The notes under the pieces: generated by a model
Database searches by the model: none
What the model was told of the DNA's origin: nothing
What the model saw: the letters and a program-made list of their open reading frames with translations, nothing else
Assembly (NCBI GenBank): GCA_963718355.1
Contig: CAVQZA010000013.1
Coordinates: 186,001-250,000, forward strand
Length of the DNA stretch: 64,000 nt
Direction: 5' to 3'
Source: CAVQZA01 sp963718355
Lineage (GTDB): Bacteria; Actinomycetota; Thermoleophilia; Gaiellales; Gaiellaceae
Shown: positions 7,682 through 16,292 of the stretch, piece by piece
Layout of the letters: the number at the start of each line of letters is the position of its first letter
Numbering within the stretch: position 1 is the stretch's first letter
Program-made: the position numbers and the translations under genes

Positions 7682-8433
7682 GGTAGGTCCCTTTCGCTCG
7701 TAGAGGCTCGACTGTACACCGATACGTGCTTGCGACTGTCGCTCGTGAACGGCTCGCGCTGCCAGCCTGCCCAGCGCTCGCGCAGCGCCATTCCGGCGAG
7801 CTCCGCCATCAGGTCGAGCTCCGAAGGCCACGCGTAGCGGAAGGGAACCGAGACGCGCTCGACGCTGCCGTCGACGATCGTCAGGTGGTGGGAGATGAGC
7901 CCCTGATTCGCGACGTCGTACTCGTCGAAGCCCCAGCGCGACTCGCTCACGTGGAACGGCTGGAAGGTCTCGCCGGCCGGAAGCCGTTGGAGCCCGGGGA
8001 CCTCGACCTCGACCACGAAGCAGCCGCCGGGCTCGAGGTGCGCCGCGACATTGCGGAAGCACGCGACCTGCGCCGCCTGCGTGGTCAGGTTCAGGATCGT
8101 GTTGAAGACGAGGTACGCGACGGTGAACGTGCCGTCGACGGTTGTGCTCGCGAAGTCGCCGATCGTGACGGGGATCCCGTTGCCGCCCGGCTTGGCGCGC
8201 AGCTTCGCGGCCATCGCGTTCGATAGCTCGATGCCGTGCACGGGCACGCCGCGCTGCGCGAGCGGGAGCGCGATCCGGCCCGTCCCGATCCCGAGCTCGA
8301 GCGCACGTCCGCTGCCGGCGAGCGCAACGAGGAAGTCGACGACCGGGTCGACGGCGGCCCGCTCGAACATCTCCACAGAGGACTCGTCGTACCGCGCAGC
8401 GACGCGCTCGTCGAAGTAGCCGTCGTCGTGCAT
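7678..8433 (-). CDS. class I SAM-dependent methyltransferase
   Basis: 251 residues starting at ATG 8433. RALELGIGTGRIALPLAQRG is motif I (SAM glycine loop) and VHGIELSNAMAAKLRAK supplies the acidic end of strand 2. A Gly-Asp-Phe (IGDFAST) and EPGGCFVVEVEVPG complete the Rossmann methyltransferase pattern. The N-terminus (FDERVAARYDES) is the cap helix common in small-molecule methyltransferases. The substrate is not predictable. The longer upstream open frame lacks methyltransferase features, so the internal ATG was chosen. Confidence 0.88.
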   Translation of the reverse strand: MHDDGYFDERVAARYDESSVEMFERAAVDPVVDFLVALAGSGRALELGIGTGRIALPLAQRGVPVHGIELSNAMAAKLRAKPGGNGIPVTIGDFASTTVDGTFTVAYLVFNTILNLTTQAAQVACFRNVAAHLEPGGCFVVEVEVPGLQRLPAGETFQPFHVSESRWGFDEYDVANQGLISHHLTIVDGSVERVSVPFRYAWPSELDLMAELAGMALRERWAGWQREPFTSDSRKHVSVYSRASTSERDLP

Positions 8434-8464
8434 CGGTCGAAATCTAGTCAGTACGCTGAGAGAA

Positions 8465-8893
8465 GTGAGTCGCACCTGGACAGCGCTGCTCGCCGTCGCC
8501 GTGCTCGCCACGGCTGCGAGCGCCGCCTCCTCGGCCGGCGTGCCCGGCTTCACTGGGTGCCGCTCGTTCGTCTCGCATTCGGCGGTGCCCGTCGTGCGGC
8601 CGCACTCGATCGTGTTCGCCTGCGCCGACGCCAACCTCTACGCGACGGGGCTCAAGTGGACGAGGTGGGACGCAACCGGCGCCGTCGGCGCAGGCACCGG
8701 CCACGCGAACGACTGCACGCCGTACTGCGCCGCCGGGCACTTCCACACCGCCCGCGTCTCGGTCCGGCTCGGGGGAGTCGCGCTGTGCGGTACAGGCAAG
8801 AAGCCGCAGTTCACGAGCCTGTCGTGGCGCTACGTCGGCGCAAAGCCGTCCGGCGCCGCGCGAAGCGGCTCAGAGTCCTTCCATTGCCCCTGA
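8465..8893 (+). CDS. secreted hypothetical protein
   Basis: 142 residues from GTG 8465, divergent from the methyltransferase. Residues 1-24 form a signal peptide (MSRTWTALLAVAVLATAASA). The mature part has several cysteines (FTGCRSF, VFACAD, DCTPYCAAG, ALCGTG, FHCP), consistent with a small disulfide-stabilised extracellular domain. A central W-x-x-W-D-A-T-G-A-V segment repeats a beta-rich pattern. No family recognised. Confidence 0.7.
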   Translation: MSRTWTALLAVAVLATAASAASSAGVPGFTGCRSFVSHSAVPVVRPHSIVFACADANLYATGLKWTRWDATGAVGAGTGHANDCTPYCAAGHFHTARVSVRLGGVALCGTGKKPQFTSLSWRYVGAKPSGAARSGSESFHCP

Positions 8894-8962
8894 CGCCGTA
8901 GTAGCCACGGCCCAATGAGACAGCAGCGGTTTCCAGCAGCGTGGGGCATACTTAGGCAGAGA

Positions 8963-9115
8963 ATGCAGACGCTCATTTTCAACTTCAAGACGAAGACGGT
9001 TGGCGTCGTCGGGGATCCTGCGACCCAGCGTGCTCTCGCACAAATCCTCGCGGCGCAGCGGAAAATCGTGGCGGCCTCGCCGTCGACGGTTTCGCAGCCC
9101 CAGGTTTCTCGGTAG
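8963..9115 (+). CDS. possible small protein in an AT-richer patch
   Basis: An ATG-started 50-codon frame beginning MQTLIFNFKTKTVGVVGDPA and ending with TAG. The local base composition is clearly less GC-rich than the neighbours. The sequence resembles no family I know. A purine-rich stretch (AGGCAGAG) sits just upstream of the ATG. It could be a short gene, the damaged 5' part of the next ORF, or chance. Confidence 0.25.
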   Translation: MQTLIFNFKTKTVGVVGDPATQRALAQILAAQRKIVAASPSTVSQPQVSR

Positions 9116-9122
9116 TCCGTAC

Positions 9123-9551
9123 TTGCAGGTTGCCTGGGCACTTCCCTGTCGCTTCGCGGAAGCCAATTCTGACGGCACGGCAACGATCGTTGGTGCAGGC
9201 CTGGATTCGATGTGGTTGGCGGAGGTGCCCGCTGACGTAGGGGTGTTCCTCATGATGAGGATCTCCGGTGCGCAGTACGAGTTTGAGGAAGCGCACACAC
9301 TTGCGATCAAGCTCATCGATCCCGAACTGGCTGAGCAAGAGATCTTGACAGCCGGGTTCGGCCCGATGACGGAAATGCCGCCGTTGTTCCACCCGGGACT
9401 CGATGCAGGTGCATTGGTGCCCGCTGCCGTCGGCTGGCACGCCGAGCACTTCGGTCTCTATACGCTGGAGATCTTCGTGGACGAAAAGCGGGAACGCTCA
9501 GTGCCGATCCTCATCCGAGACGCGAAGGAGATCCAGCCACCTTCTTCTTGA
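9123..9551 (+). CDS. hypothetical protein, DUF6941-like
   Basis: About 142 residues using the TTG at 9123; the upstream extension of the frame is Arg-rich and unlikely to be translated. The pattern of CRFAEANSDGTATIVGAG at the N-terminus, a hydrophobic VGVFLMMRISG strand, HTLAIKLIDPE, and a late GLYTLEIFVDEKRERSVPI strand matches a family of small beta-sandwich proteins that I recall as DUF6941. Function unknown. Composition is less GC-rich than the flanks. It ends 4 bp before the LexA boxes of imuB, so it is not part of that operon. Confidence 0.5.
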   Translation: MQVAWALPCRFAEANSDGTATIVGAGLDSMWLAEVPADVGVFLMMRISGAQYEFEEAHTLAIKLIDPELAEQEILTAGFGPMTEMPPLFHPGLDAGALVPAAVGWHAEHFGLYTLEIFVDEKRERSVPILIRDAKEIQPPSS

Positions 9552-9555
9552 CGAC

Positions 9556-9584
9556 GAACGTATGTTCGTATAGAACGTGTGTTC
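9556..9584 (+). promoter_or_regulatory. two tandem LexA (SOS) boxes upstream of imuB
   Basis: GAACGTATGTTC at 9556-9567 and GAACGTGTGTTC at 9573-9584 both match the Gram-positive/actinobacterial LexA consensus GAAC-N4-GTTC exactly. Their starts are 17 bp apart, so the boxes lie on nearly opposite faces of the helix. The second box ends one base before the proposed imuB ATG at 9586, so LexA would block initiation directly. This places the imuB-DUF6504-dnaE2 operon under DNA-damage control. Confidence 0.88.
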
Positions 9585-9585
9585 G

Positions 9586-10770
9586 ATGGTCGCCTGTCTT
9601 GTCATCCCTGGATTCGAGCTTCGCGCCGCTTTGCGCGCTCGGCCGGGGCTGGCGCTCAAGCCTGCGGCGCTCGCGCCCGTGCCGGGAACGGAGCCGCTCG
9701 TCGGGCCCGTCACCGCTGCTGCCGAAGCTCTCGGCGTCGCACCCGGGATGCGCCTGGGCGAGGCGCTTGCGACCTGCCCGGGGCTCACGCTCGTCGAGCA
9801 GGATCCGGCGGAGGCAGAGCGCGAGTGGGAGGGCGTGCTGCAGCGGCTCGAGGACACGGGCATCTCGGTCGAGCCCGAGGGGCTCGGCGTCGTCTACTTC
9901 GAGACGCGCGGCGTCGAACGGCTTTACGGCGGCGTGGAGGCTGCGCTCAAGCGCGCCCTCGCCGCTGTCGGCTCTGCCTGGGATCCCCGCGCGGGCGCTG
10001 CCGAGCGCCGGTTTGCCGCCCTGGCGGCGGCGAGCGTCGCGCGGCCCGGGCAGCTTCTGATCGTCTCCGACGACCGCACCGAGGAGTTCCTCGCGCCGCT
10101 GCCGCTCGGGCTCGTTCCGCTCGAGCCGGGCCGCCAGCGGGAGCTGAAGGAGCTCGGGGTGCGACGTCTGGGTGAGCTTGCCGGGCTCCCGGGAGGTGCA
10201 GTGGCCGAGCGTCTGGGGGCGGACGGCCGGCGTGCATGGGGCCTGGCGAGGGGCGGGTCGTCCGCGCGTGTGCGCGGCCGCCGCCCGCCCGCAGAGCTCG
10301 TGGAGGCGCTCGAGTTCCCGGAGGCGATCGGCAACGAGCTGACGATCCGGCGCGCCTTCACGAGCCTGCTCGAGTCGCTCCTCGAACGGCCCGAGCGGGC
10401 CGGACGCTTCGCCCGCAAGGTCGCTGTCTCCGCGCGGCTCGTCGGCGGCGGCTCCTGGCGGCGCACCGCCACCCTGCGCGACCCGACCGTCGACCTCTCC
10501 CGGCTGAAGGCCGCGCTCGGGCCCAAGCTCGCCGAGCTGCCCGCGCCGATCCTCGAGCTGCGGCTCGAGCTCGTCGAGCTCACCGAGGACACGGGCCACC
10601 AGCTCCAGCTCGTCCAGCCCGAGGGCGGCGAACTGCGCGGCCGGCTGAAGGAAGGGCTGCGCCAGGTGCGCGCCAGCACCGGCTCCGGCTCCGTCTGCAC
10701 CGTCGTGGAGGTGGCGCCATGGTCGCGGATCCCGGAGGCTCGCGCGCTCTTCGTGCCGCGGGACGAATAA
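9586..10770 (+). CDS. imuB: ImuB-type Y-family polymerase homologue (mutasome adaptor)
   Basis: 394 residues from ATG 9586; an in-frame GTG at 9577 lies inside the LexA box and is less likely. The start VACLVIPGFELRAALR lacks the catalytic Asp of active Y-family polymerases (usually D-x-D), and SVEPEGLGVVYFETRG replaces the second acidic motif, as in ImuB. The middle has the little-finger-like region (SLLESLLERPERAGR, then an RKVAVSARL strand). ImuB is a non-catalytic adaptor linking DnaE2 to the beta clamp during damage-induced mutagenesis. A recognisable imuA/recA-like gene is absent upstream. Confidence 0.9.
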   Translation: MVACLVIPGFELRAALRARPGLALKPAALAPVPGTEPLVGPVTAAAEALGVAPGMRLGEALATCPGLTLVEQDPAEAEREWEGVLQRLEDTGISVEPEGLGVVYFETRGVERLYGGVEAALKRALAAVGSAWDPRAGAAERRFAALAAASVARPGQLLIVSDDRTEEFLAPLPLGLVPLEPGRQRELKELGVRRLGELAGLPGGAVAERLGADGRRAWGLARGGSSARVRGRRPPAELVEALEFPEAIGNELTIRRAFTSLLESLLERPERAGRFARKVAVSARLVGGGSWRRTATLRDPTVDLSRLKAALGPKLAELPAPILELRLELVELTEDTGHQLQLVQPEGGELRGRLKEGLRQVRASTGSGSVCTVVEVAPWSRIPEARALFVPRDE

Positions 10771-10994
10771 ACGCGCCGAGGCCGGCGCTCGTCGAGCCCG
10801 GCTTCGACGGAACTCCCCGGCTCGTCAACCGCCAGCCCGTCGCGGTCGTGCGCGAGGAGTGGCGCGTCGTCGATCGCTGGTGGACGGAGGAGCCCGTCGA
10901 CCGCCGCTACTTCGATCTCGTGCTCGAGACAGGCCGGGTCGCCGTGGTCTTCCACGACGGCGCAACCGGTCACTGGTATGCGCAGAACGCGTGA
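10719..10994 (+). CDS. DUF6504-type small protein of the mutasome operon
   Basis: 91 residues from ATG 10719, overlapping the 3' end of imuB by 52 bp. The core VVREEWRVVDRWWTEEPVDR and YFDLVLETGRVAVVFHDG followed by HWYAQNA is the conserved pattern of a short protein found between imuB and dnaE2 in actinobacteria (DUF6504). Its stop overlaps the GTG of dnaE2 (GTGA). The position implies a role in translesion synthesis, but no activity is established. Confidence 0.75.
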   Translation: MVADPGGSRALRAAGRINAPRPALVEPGFDGTPRLVNRQPVAVVREEWRVVDRWWTEEPVDRRYFDLVLETGRVAVVFHDGATGHWYAQNA

Positions 10995-13900
10995 CGTACA
11001 TCGAGCTGCATGCCCATTCGGCGTACTCGTTCCTGGACGGGGCCTCGCAGCCCGAGGAGCTCGCCGCGGCCGCCGCAAACCTCGGCTACGAGGCGCTCGC
11101 GCTCACCGACCACGACGGCGTCTACGGCTCGCTCGAGTTCGCCCACGCCGCCAAGGCGCTCGGCGTGAGGCCGATCACCGGCGCCGAGGTCACGCTCGCC
11201 GGCGGCGCCCACGTCACGCTGCTCGTCGAGACTCCCAAGGGCTACGCGAACCTCTGTCGCCTGCTCACCGCCGCCTGGGCGCACACGCGGCCGCCCGGGC
11301 GCGAGCACGAGGCGGGGAAGCCCGCGCTCGACCAGGCGCTGCTGGAGGAACTGAGCGAGGGGCTCGTCTGCCTCTCCGGTTGCGCGCGCCACGGGCTCGC
11401 GGTGCGCGACCCGAACGCTGCTGCGCGGCTCGCGAAAGCGTTTCCCGGTCGCTTTTACGTCGAGCTCCAGCGGCCGTTCGAGCGCGGGGATGCGAGGCGA
11501 AACGCCGCCTTGCGCGAGCTCGCCGAGACGCTGAAGGTCGAGACGGTGGTCACCGGCGACCCGCACGCCCATCACCGGCGCCGCACGCTGCTCCAGGACG
11601 TGCTCGTTGCGATCCGCAACTCGAGCTCGCTGGAATCGTGCGAGCCGGAGCGGCGCGGCAACCGCGAGAGCGTCCTCCTCGCGCCCGCGGCGATGCTCGA
11701 GCGCTTCCCCGACGACCGCGGGGCCGTCGCGCGCACGGCCGACCTGGCCGACCGGCTCCGCTTCGACCTCACCGAGGAGCTCGGCTATCGCTACCCCGAC
11801 TTCTCGGACGGCGTCGAGCCGGCCCATGTCCAGCTCGCCCGCGTCTGCGACAAGGCGTTCGCCGATCGCTACGGGAACGCGAACGGGCACAAGAAGCTCG
11901 CCCGCGCCCGGCTCGACGAGGAGCTGGCCCTGATCGGCGACCTCGGCCTCGCCGGCTTCTTCCTGCTCCACTGGGAGGTGCTCGAGCTGGCGAAGGACGT
12001 CGCCGCGGAGGTGCGCGGCCGCGGCTCGCCCAGAAACTCGCTGCCTCCGGGGCGCGGGCGTGGCAGCTCGGTCGGCTCGATCGTCTGCTACCTGACCGGG
12101 CTCTCGCATGTCGATCCTGTGCACGCCGACCTCTCGCTCGGCCGCTTCCTCAACCGCGAGATGGCAGGCGTGCCGGACATCGACCTCGACTTCCCGCGCG
12201 ACATCCGCGAGAAGCTGATCGTCGCCGTCACCGAGCGCTACGGCCGCGAGCACGCGGCGCTCGTCGCCACCTTCGCCACGTACCGCTCGCGCGGCGCGAT
12301 CCGTGACGTCGGCAAGGCGCTCGGTCTGCCCAATGCGGAGCTGGAACGCATCGCCAGGGTCAGCGACGGCTGGGACGCGAAGCGGATCGCCGCCGAGCTC
12401 GAGCTGATGCCCGACGCGCAGCGAAAGCGCCTTTCGCCGCGCTGGCGCGCGTTCGCCTTCCTCTGCGGCGAGATCGCCCGCCTGCCGCGCCACGTCTCCC
12501 AGCACCCGGGCGGGATGGTGATCTCGTCCAGGCCGCTCGTCGAGCTCGTTCCCGTCCAGCCCGCGGCGATGGCCGGGCGCCAGCTCTGCCAGTGGGACAA
12601 GGACTCTTGCGCCGACGCGGGCTTCCTCAAGATCGACCTGCTCGGCCTCGGCATGCTCTCGGCGGTCGAGGACTGCGTCGATCGCATCGCGCGCCTCCGC
12701 GGGCGCACGATCGACCTCTCACGCGTGCCGCTCGACGACGCGGCGGTGTACGAGGAGATCCAGCAGGCCGATACCGTCGGCGTGTTCCAGATCGAGAGCC
12801 GCGCCCAGATGCAGAGCCTCTTACGGACACGGCCGGAGAACCTCGACGACCTCACTGTCCAGGTCGCGCTCGTCCGGCCCGGGCCGATCCAGGGCAAGGC
12901 CGTCCACCCGTACGTCAAGCATCGCCAGGCGCTGCGCGAGGATCCCACGTTCATCTCGCCGGTCGACCATCCGCTGCTCGCCGGGCCGCTTCGCTGGACG
13001 CTCGGCGTCGTCGTCTTCCAGGATCAGGTGCTCGAGGTGGGGATCGCGCTCGCCGGGTTCACCGTCGGCGAGGCGGAGGGGCTGCGCCGCGCGATGAGCC
13101 GCAAGCGCTCGCTCGACGCGCTCGAGGCCTACCGCGGACGCTTCATCGCGGGTGCCGGCGGCAAGGGCGTCGACGCGAAGCTCGCCGACGAGATCTTCGA
13201 CAAGCTCGTCGCCTTCTCGGGGTTCGGCTTCCCGAAGTCGCACGCCGCTGCGTTCGCGCTGCTCGCCTACCAGTCGGCGTGGCTGCGCCACCACTATCCG
13301 GCCGAGTTCCTCTGTGCCCTTCTGAACGAGCAGCCGATGGGCTTCTATCCGCCCGCCTCGCTCGTGCGTGACGCGCAGCGGCGGGGGGTGGAGGTGCGCC
13401 CGCCCGAGGTGAACGTGAGCGAGGCGCAGGCGACGCTCGAGGGCGAGGCCGTGCGCGTCGGGCTGCAGATGATCGCCTCGATCGGCGAGGACGAGGCGGC
13501 GGCGCTCGTGGCCGAACGGGACGCGAACGGGCCGTTCCGGTCGATCCGCTCGCTCGTCCAGCGCTCGCCGCTGAAGCGCGCGGGACTCGAGGCGCTCGTC
13601 ACGAGCGGCGCCTGCGACGCGCTCGGCGAGACGCGGCGCGGGCTGCTCTGGGAGCTTGGCCTCGTCCCGCGCGGCGAGTCGGTTCCCGGCTCCGGCGGCG
13701 AGGAGCGCCAGCTCGCGCTGCCGCTCGAGCCCACCGCAGCAACTCCGGCCCTGCGCGAGCAGACGCCGTGGGAGGTGATGCTGGCCGACTACCGCACGAC
13801 GAGCATGTCGGTGGGCATCCATCCGCTCGAGCTCCTGCGCCCGCACCTGTCCAATCAAGTGCTCATGAGCACAAAGCTCAACGAGTTGCCGCACGGGAGC

Positions 13901-14212
13901 CGGGCCGCGGTGGCCGGGCTCGTGATCGCACGGCAGCGGCCCTCCACGGCCAACGGCGTCGTCTTCATGCTGCTCGAGGACGAGGAGGGCCAGGTGAACC
14001 TGATCCTGCCGCCGCAGGTCTACGAGCAGTTCCGCGCGATCGTCCGCGGCGAGCCGCTCGTGCTGGCGCGCGGCCGCTTCGAGCGGGTCGACCGGAATCG
14101 CAACGTGATCGTCAGCGAGCTCGAGTCGCTCGGGCCGCTCGCGCGCCGCGTCGCCGACGAGCCCGACCTCACCGCGACGATGCCGCACCCGCAGAGCTTC
14201 GGGCGCCGGTGA
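10991..14212 (+). CDS. dnaE2: error-prone DNA polymerase DnaE2
   Basis: 1073 residues from GTG 10991, which overlaps the previous stop; the long in-frame extension upstream is not used. The PHP domain opens with ELHAHSAYSFLDGAS and ALTDHDGVYG. The C-family polymerase core has GRGSSVGSIVCYLTGLSHVD and GVPDIDLDFPRD with the catalytic Asp triad element, plus GFPKSHAAAFALLAYQSAW. A helix-hairpin-helix part and an OB fold (VFMLLEDEEGQVNLILPP) close the protein. It lacks the extended tau-binding tail of DnaE1. With ImuB it performs SOS-induced translesion synthesis and mutagenesis. Confidence 0.95.
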   Translation: MTYIELHAHSAYSFLDGASQPEELAAAAANLGYEALALTDHDGVYGSLEFAHAAKALGVRPITGAEVTLAGGAHVTLLVETPKGYANLCRLLTAAWAHTRPPGREHEAGKPALDQALLEELSEGLVCLSGCARHGLAVRDPNAAARLAKAFPGRFYVELQRPFERGDARRNAALRELAETLKVETVVTGDPHAHHRRRTLLQDVLVAIRNSSSLESCEPERRGNRESVLLAPAAMLERFPDDRGAVARTADLADRLRFDLTEELGYRYPDFSDGVEPAHVQLARVCDKAFADRYGNANGHKKLARARLDEELALIGDLGLAGFFLLHWEVLELAKDVAAEVRGRGSPRNSLPPGRGRGSSVGSIVCYLTGLSHVDPVHADLSLGRFLNREMAGVPDIDLDFPRDIREKLIVAVTERYGREHAALVATFATYRSRGAIRDVGKALGLPNAELERIARVSDGWDAKRIAAELELMPDAQRKRLSPRWRAFAFLCGEIARLPRHVSQHPGGMVISSRPLVELVPVQPAAMAGRQLCQWDKDSCADAGFLKIDLLGLGMLSAVEDCVDRIARLRGRTIDLSRVPLDDAAVYEEIQQADTVGVFQIESRAQMQSLLRTRPENLDDLTVQVALVRPGPIQGKAVHPYVKHRQALREDPTFISPVDHPLLAGPLRWTLGVVVFQDQVLEVGIALAGFTVGEAEGLRRAMSRKRSLDALEAYRGRFIAGAGGKGVDAKLADEIFDKLVAFSGFGFPKSHAAAFALLAYQSAWLRHHYPAEFLCALLNEQPMGFYPPASLVRDAQRRGVEVRPPEVNVSEAQATLEGEAVRVGLQMIASIGEDEAAALVAERDANGPFRSIRSLVQRSPLKRAGLEALVTSGACDALGETRRGLLWELGLVPRGESVPGSGGEERQLALPLEPTAATPALREQTPWEVMLADYRTTSMSVGIHPLELLRPHLSNQVLMSTKLNELPHGSRAAVAGLVIARQRPSTANGVVFMLLEDEEGQVNLILPPQVYEQFRAIVRGEPLVLARGRFERVDRNRNVIVSELESLGPLARRVADEPDLTATMPHPQSFGRR

Positions 14213-14524
14213 CTAGATCTCGCGGAGCGCGGAGCCGATCTTCGGGAAGCGCTTCGCCGCGGCTTTCTCGAATGTCCGCTCGTACTCGTCGGCCGCGCCC
14301 TCGTCGAGCGTGCGCGCATAGGTATTGCGGATCTCGGCCAGGGCCTCCGCGGCCAGGTCGACGCGGTCGACGTAATCGCCGTAGGCCTCCTCCGCCTCGT
14401 CGCGCGGCGTGTCGTTGTAGCGGCGAAGGTAAAGCTCGACGTCCTCGAGCAGATCCGCGCTCTCGTCCGTGAACAGATCGAGCTGGCGCGAGACGAGATC
14501 CGCGAAGCGCTTGCGGAAGATCAC
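14213..14524 (-). CDS. conserved hypothetical helical protein
   Basis: 103 residues, strongly charged and helical (LVSRQLDLFTDESADLLEDV, then an RYNDTPRDEAEEAYGDY turn). It starts at ATG 14524, overlapping the stop of the glycosyltransferase by four bases, so the two are likely co-translated. Its stop abuts that of dnaE2. No family recognised; no Cys or membrane segment is seen. Confidence 0.65.
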   Translation of the reverse strand: MIFRKRFADLVSRQLDLFTDESADLLEDVELYLRRYNDTPRDEAEEAYGDYVDRVDLAAEALAEIRNTYARTLDEGAADEYERTFEKAAAKRFPKIGSALREI

Positions 14525-15552
14525 AACAGCTCCTCGTACAGCGCGAGATGCGCGGCCGCCGAAGCGTCCCAGGTCAGCTCCGCGCGCGCCCGTCGCGCGC
14601 CCTCGCGGAACGGCTCGGGACCCGCCAGCACCTCGCGCAGCGCCGCAGCGAGCCCGTCGACGTCACCCGGCTCCACGACGAGACCAGCGCGGTAGCGGCG
14701 CACCGGCTCGGCGAGCCCGCCGACGTCGTAGACCACCGCGGGAACCCCGGCCCCGAGTGCCCGCAAGAGCGCCCCGGACTGATCGAGCTCGGGCCGGTAC
14801 GGGAACACCGCGACCGTCGCCTCGCCGTGTGCCCGGTCGACCTCCGCCTCCGGCAGGTACCCGAGTCGCCACTCGATCCCCGGCTCGCCCCGAAACGGGT
14901 CGAGCGGCATCGCCGGATCGCCCGCGACGAGCAGTCGCGCGCCGTCGATCTGTCGCACCGCCGCGATCGCATCCGGAAGGCCGCGGTAGGAGCGGATCAC
15001 CCCGAAGAACAGCACGGTGTGCCCGTCGTCCGCCCGCGGCGGATCACTCGGGAACACCGGATGCGGAATCACGCGCGCGTCGACGCCGAACCGTGCCAGC
15101 TCCTCACGGCCGTGCTCGCTGTGGACGACGACGCGGTCGAACCGGTTCCAGATCCGCCGCCAGAGCTCGGGCCTCCCGGCGGTGCGCCGCGGCAGGATGT
15201 CGTGCGCCGTGAACACCGAGGGCCGCCGCAGCCGCAGCAGATGCGCGTCGACCTCCGGCGCCGCGAGCCACTGGACGTGGACGACGTCGCAGTCGCGCAG
15301 AGCGAGCCGGCCGAGCCCGATCGGATGCTCGACCGCCTTCACCGGCAGGCGCAGCCGGCTGCGGCCGAACGCGCGCGACGAGAGCGGATAGAAGAGCTCG
15401 CTGCGAAGATAACCCTCCGGCTCGGGCACCGGGCCGAAGCGGAAGTGCGAGGTGACGAGCTCGACCTCTGCGCCGGCCCGCGCGAGCGCCGAGGCGAGTG
15501 CGTGGTCGTACGGCGGCGTGTACGCCGGCGGATCGGCGAGGAGGACGCGCAT
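14521..15552 (-). CDS. GT4-type glycosyltransferase
   Basis: 343 residues. The N-terminal Rossmann domain begins MRVLLADPPAYTPPYDHALA, with CDVVHVQWLAAPEVDAHLL as an acceptor-side motif. The C-terminal GT-B half has VLFFGVIRSYRGLPDAIAAV (nucleotide-sugar binding start) and SGALLRALGAGVPAVVYDVGG, replacing the E-x7-E element. Cytoplasmic transfer of a sugar to a lipid or glycan is expected; the donor is unknown. It is downstream of, and close to, the secreted hydrolase on the same strand. Confidence 0.85.
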   Translation of the reverse strand: MRVLLADPPAYTPPYDHALASALARAGAEVELVTSHFRFGPVPEPEGYLRSELFYPLSSRAFGRSRLRLPVKAVEHPIGLGRLALRDCDVVHVQWLAAPEVDAHLLRLRRPSVFTAHDILPRRTAGRPELWRRIWNRFDRVVVHSEHGREELARFGVDARVIPHPVFPSDPPRADDGHTVLFFGVIRSYRGLPDAIAAVRQIDGARLLVAGDPAMPLDPFRGEPGIEWRLGYLPEAEVDRAHGEATVAVFPYRPELDQSGALLRALGAGVPAVVYDVGGLAEPVRRYRAGLVVEPGDVDGLAAALREVLAGPEPFREGARRARAELTWDASAAAHLALYEELL

Positions 15553-15555
15553 CGG

Positions 15556-16272
15556 CTAACCCGTCGGCGCGGCTTGTGCGATCAGCGCGTCGAGCGGTGA
15601 CCAGAACGTGGCCCGGGACGACGCCGTATGGGCGAGCGGTGAGCCGTGGACGACGCGCACCCGCGATCTGGCGCGGCTCGCGAACCTGGTCACCAGGTCG
15701 GCGGCAGCGGGGCGCTCGTTGGCCGCGACGGAAAACACGAGCCGGGTCGACGCGGGGATCGCGCCAAGTGCAGGCAGACCCGCGGGAGCCGCGTGCGGGA
15801 AGATGCTGTCGACGGCGTAGGGCACCGGCAGCCCCCAGCGTCGCGCGTTTGCCGCGTAGTACAGCCCCAGCCTCGCTCCGTAGTCGTAGCCGACGACGAT
15901 CAGCGGCACGTGGCGGTCTCGCAGCGTCAGCGTCTGCAATCCGACGTCGATCCCGGCCCGGAGCGCGGCCAGCGTCTTCGCCGGGCTCCCGCCCGCTGCG
16001 GTCTGGTAGCGAGGGAAGATCACATCGGCGCCGCTGAAGCCGAGATAGTTCACCCAGTCCGAGTAGTGAGCGATGCCGACGTCGCGCCAGCCGTGGAGGA
16101 ATACGACGACGACGGTCGGCGTGCCGGAGCTCATCACGAGCGCGCCGTTCGCGCCGGGCGGGCCGACATCCTGAAAGAAGACGACGTCGTCGCGGGGCTG
16201 CGCGGATGCCGCCGGGATCGCGATCGCCGCGGCGAGCAGAAGCGCTGCGAGGAGTGAACGGCGGCCCGGCAC
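15556..16272 (-). CDS. secreted alpha/beta hydrolase-like protein with Asp at the nucleophile elbow
   Basis: 238 residues with a signal peptide (residues 1-24, ending ASAQ). VVVVFLHGWRDVG carries the His-Gly oxyanion motif. The nucleophile elbow reads VVGYDYGARLG: G-x-D-x-G in place of the usual G-x-S-x-G. A late HGSPLAHTASSRATFW provides a candidate catalytic His. Asp nucleophiles occur in dehalogenase and epoxide-hydrolase branches, but the fold context here is more esterase-like, so catalysis is uncertain. Its 5' end faces the aminotransferase across a 20-bp divergent gap. Confidence 0.7.
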   Translation of the reverse strand: MPGRRSLLAALLLAAAIAIPAASAQPRDDVVFFQDVGPPGANGALVMSSGTPTVVVVFLHGWRDVGIAHYSDWVNYLGFSGADVIFPRYQTAAGGSPAKTLAALRAGIDVGLQTLTLRDRHVPLIVVGYDYGARLGLYYAANARRWGLPVPYAVDSIFPHAAPAGLPALGAIPASTRLVFSVAANERPAAADLVTRFASRARSRVRVVHGSPLAHTASSRATFWSPLDALIAQAAPTG

Positions 16273-16292
16273 GGACGAAGTATCGTAGACGA

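Noticed and set aside
14469..15600. Long Arg/Pro-rich open frames antisense to the glycosyltransferase and similar ones throughout the window
   Set aside because: High GC makes long open antisense frames common. These are Arg/Ala/Pro-rich with no motif and overlap well-supported genes.
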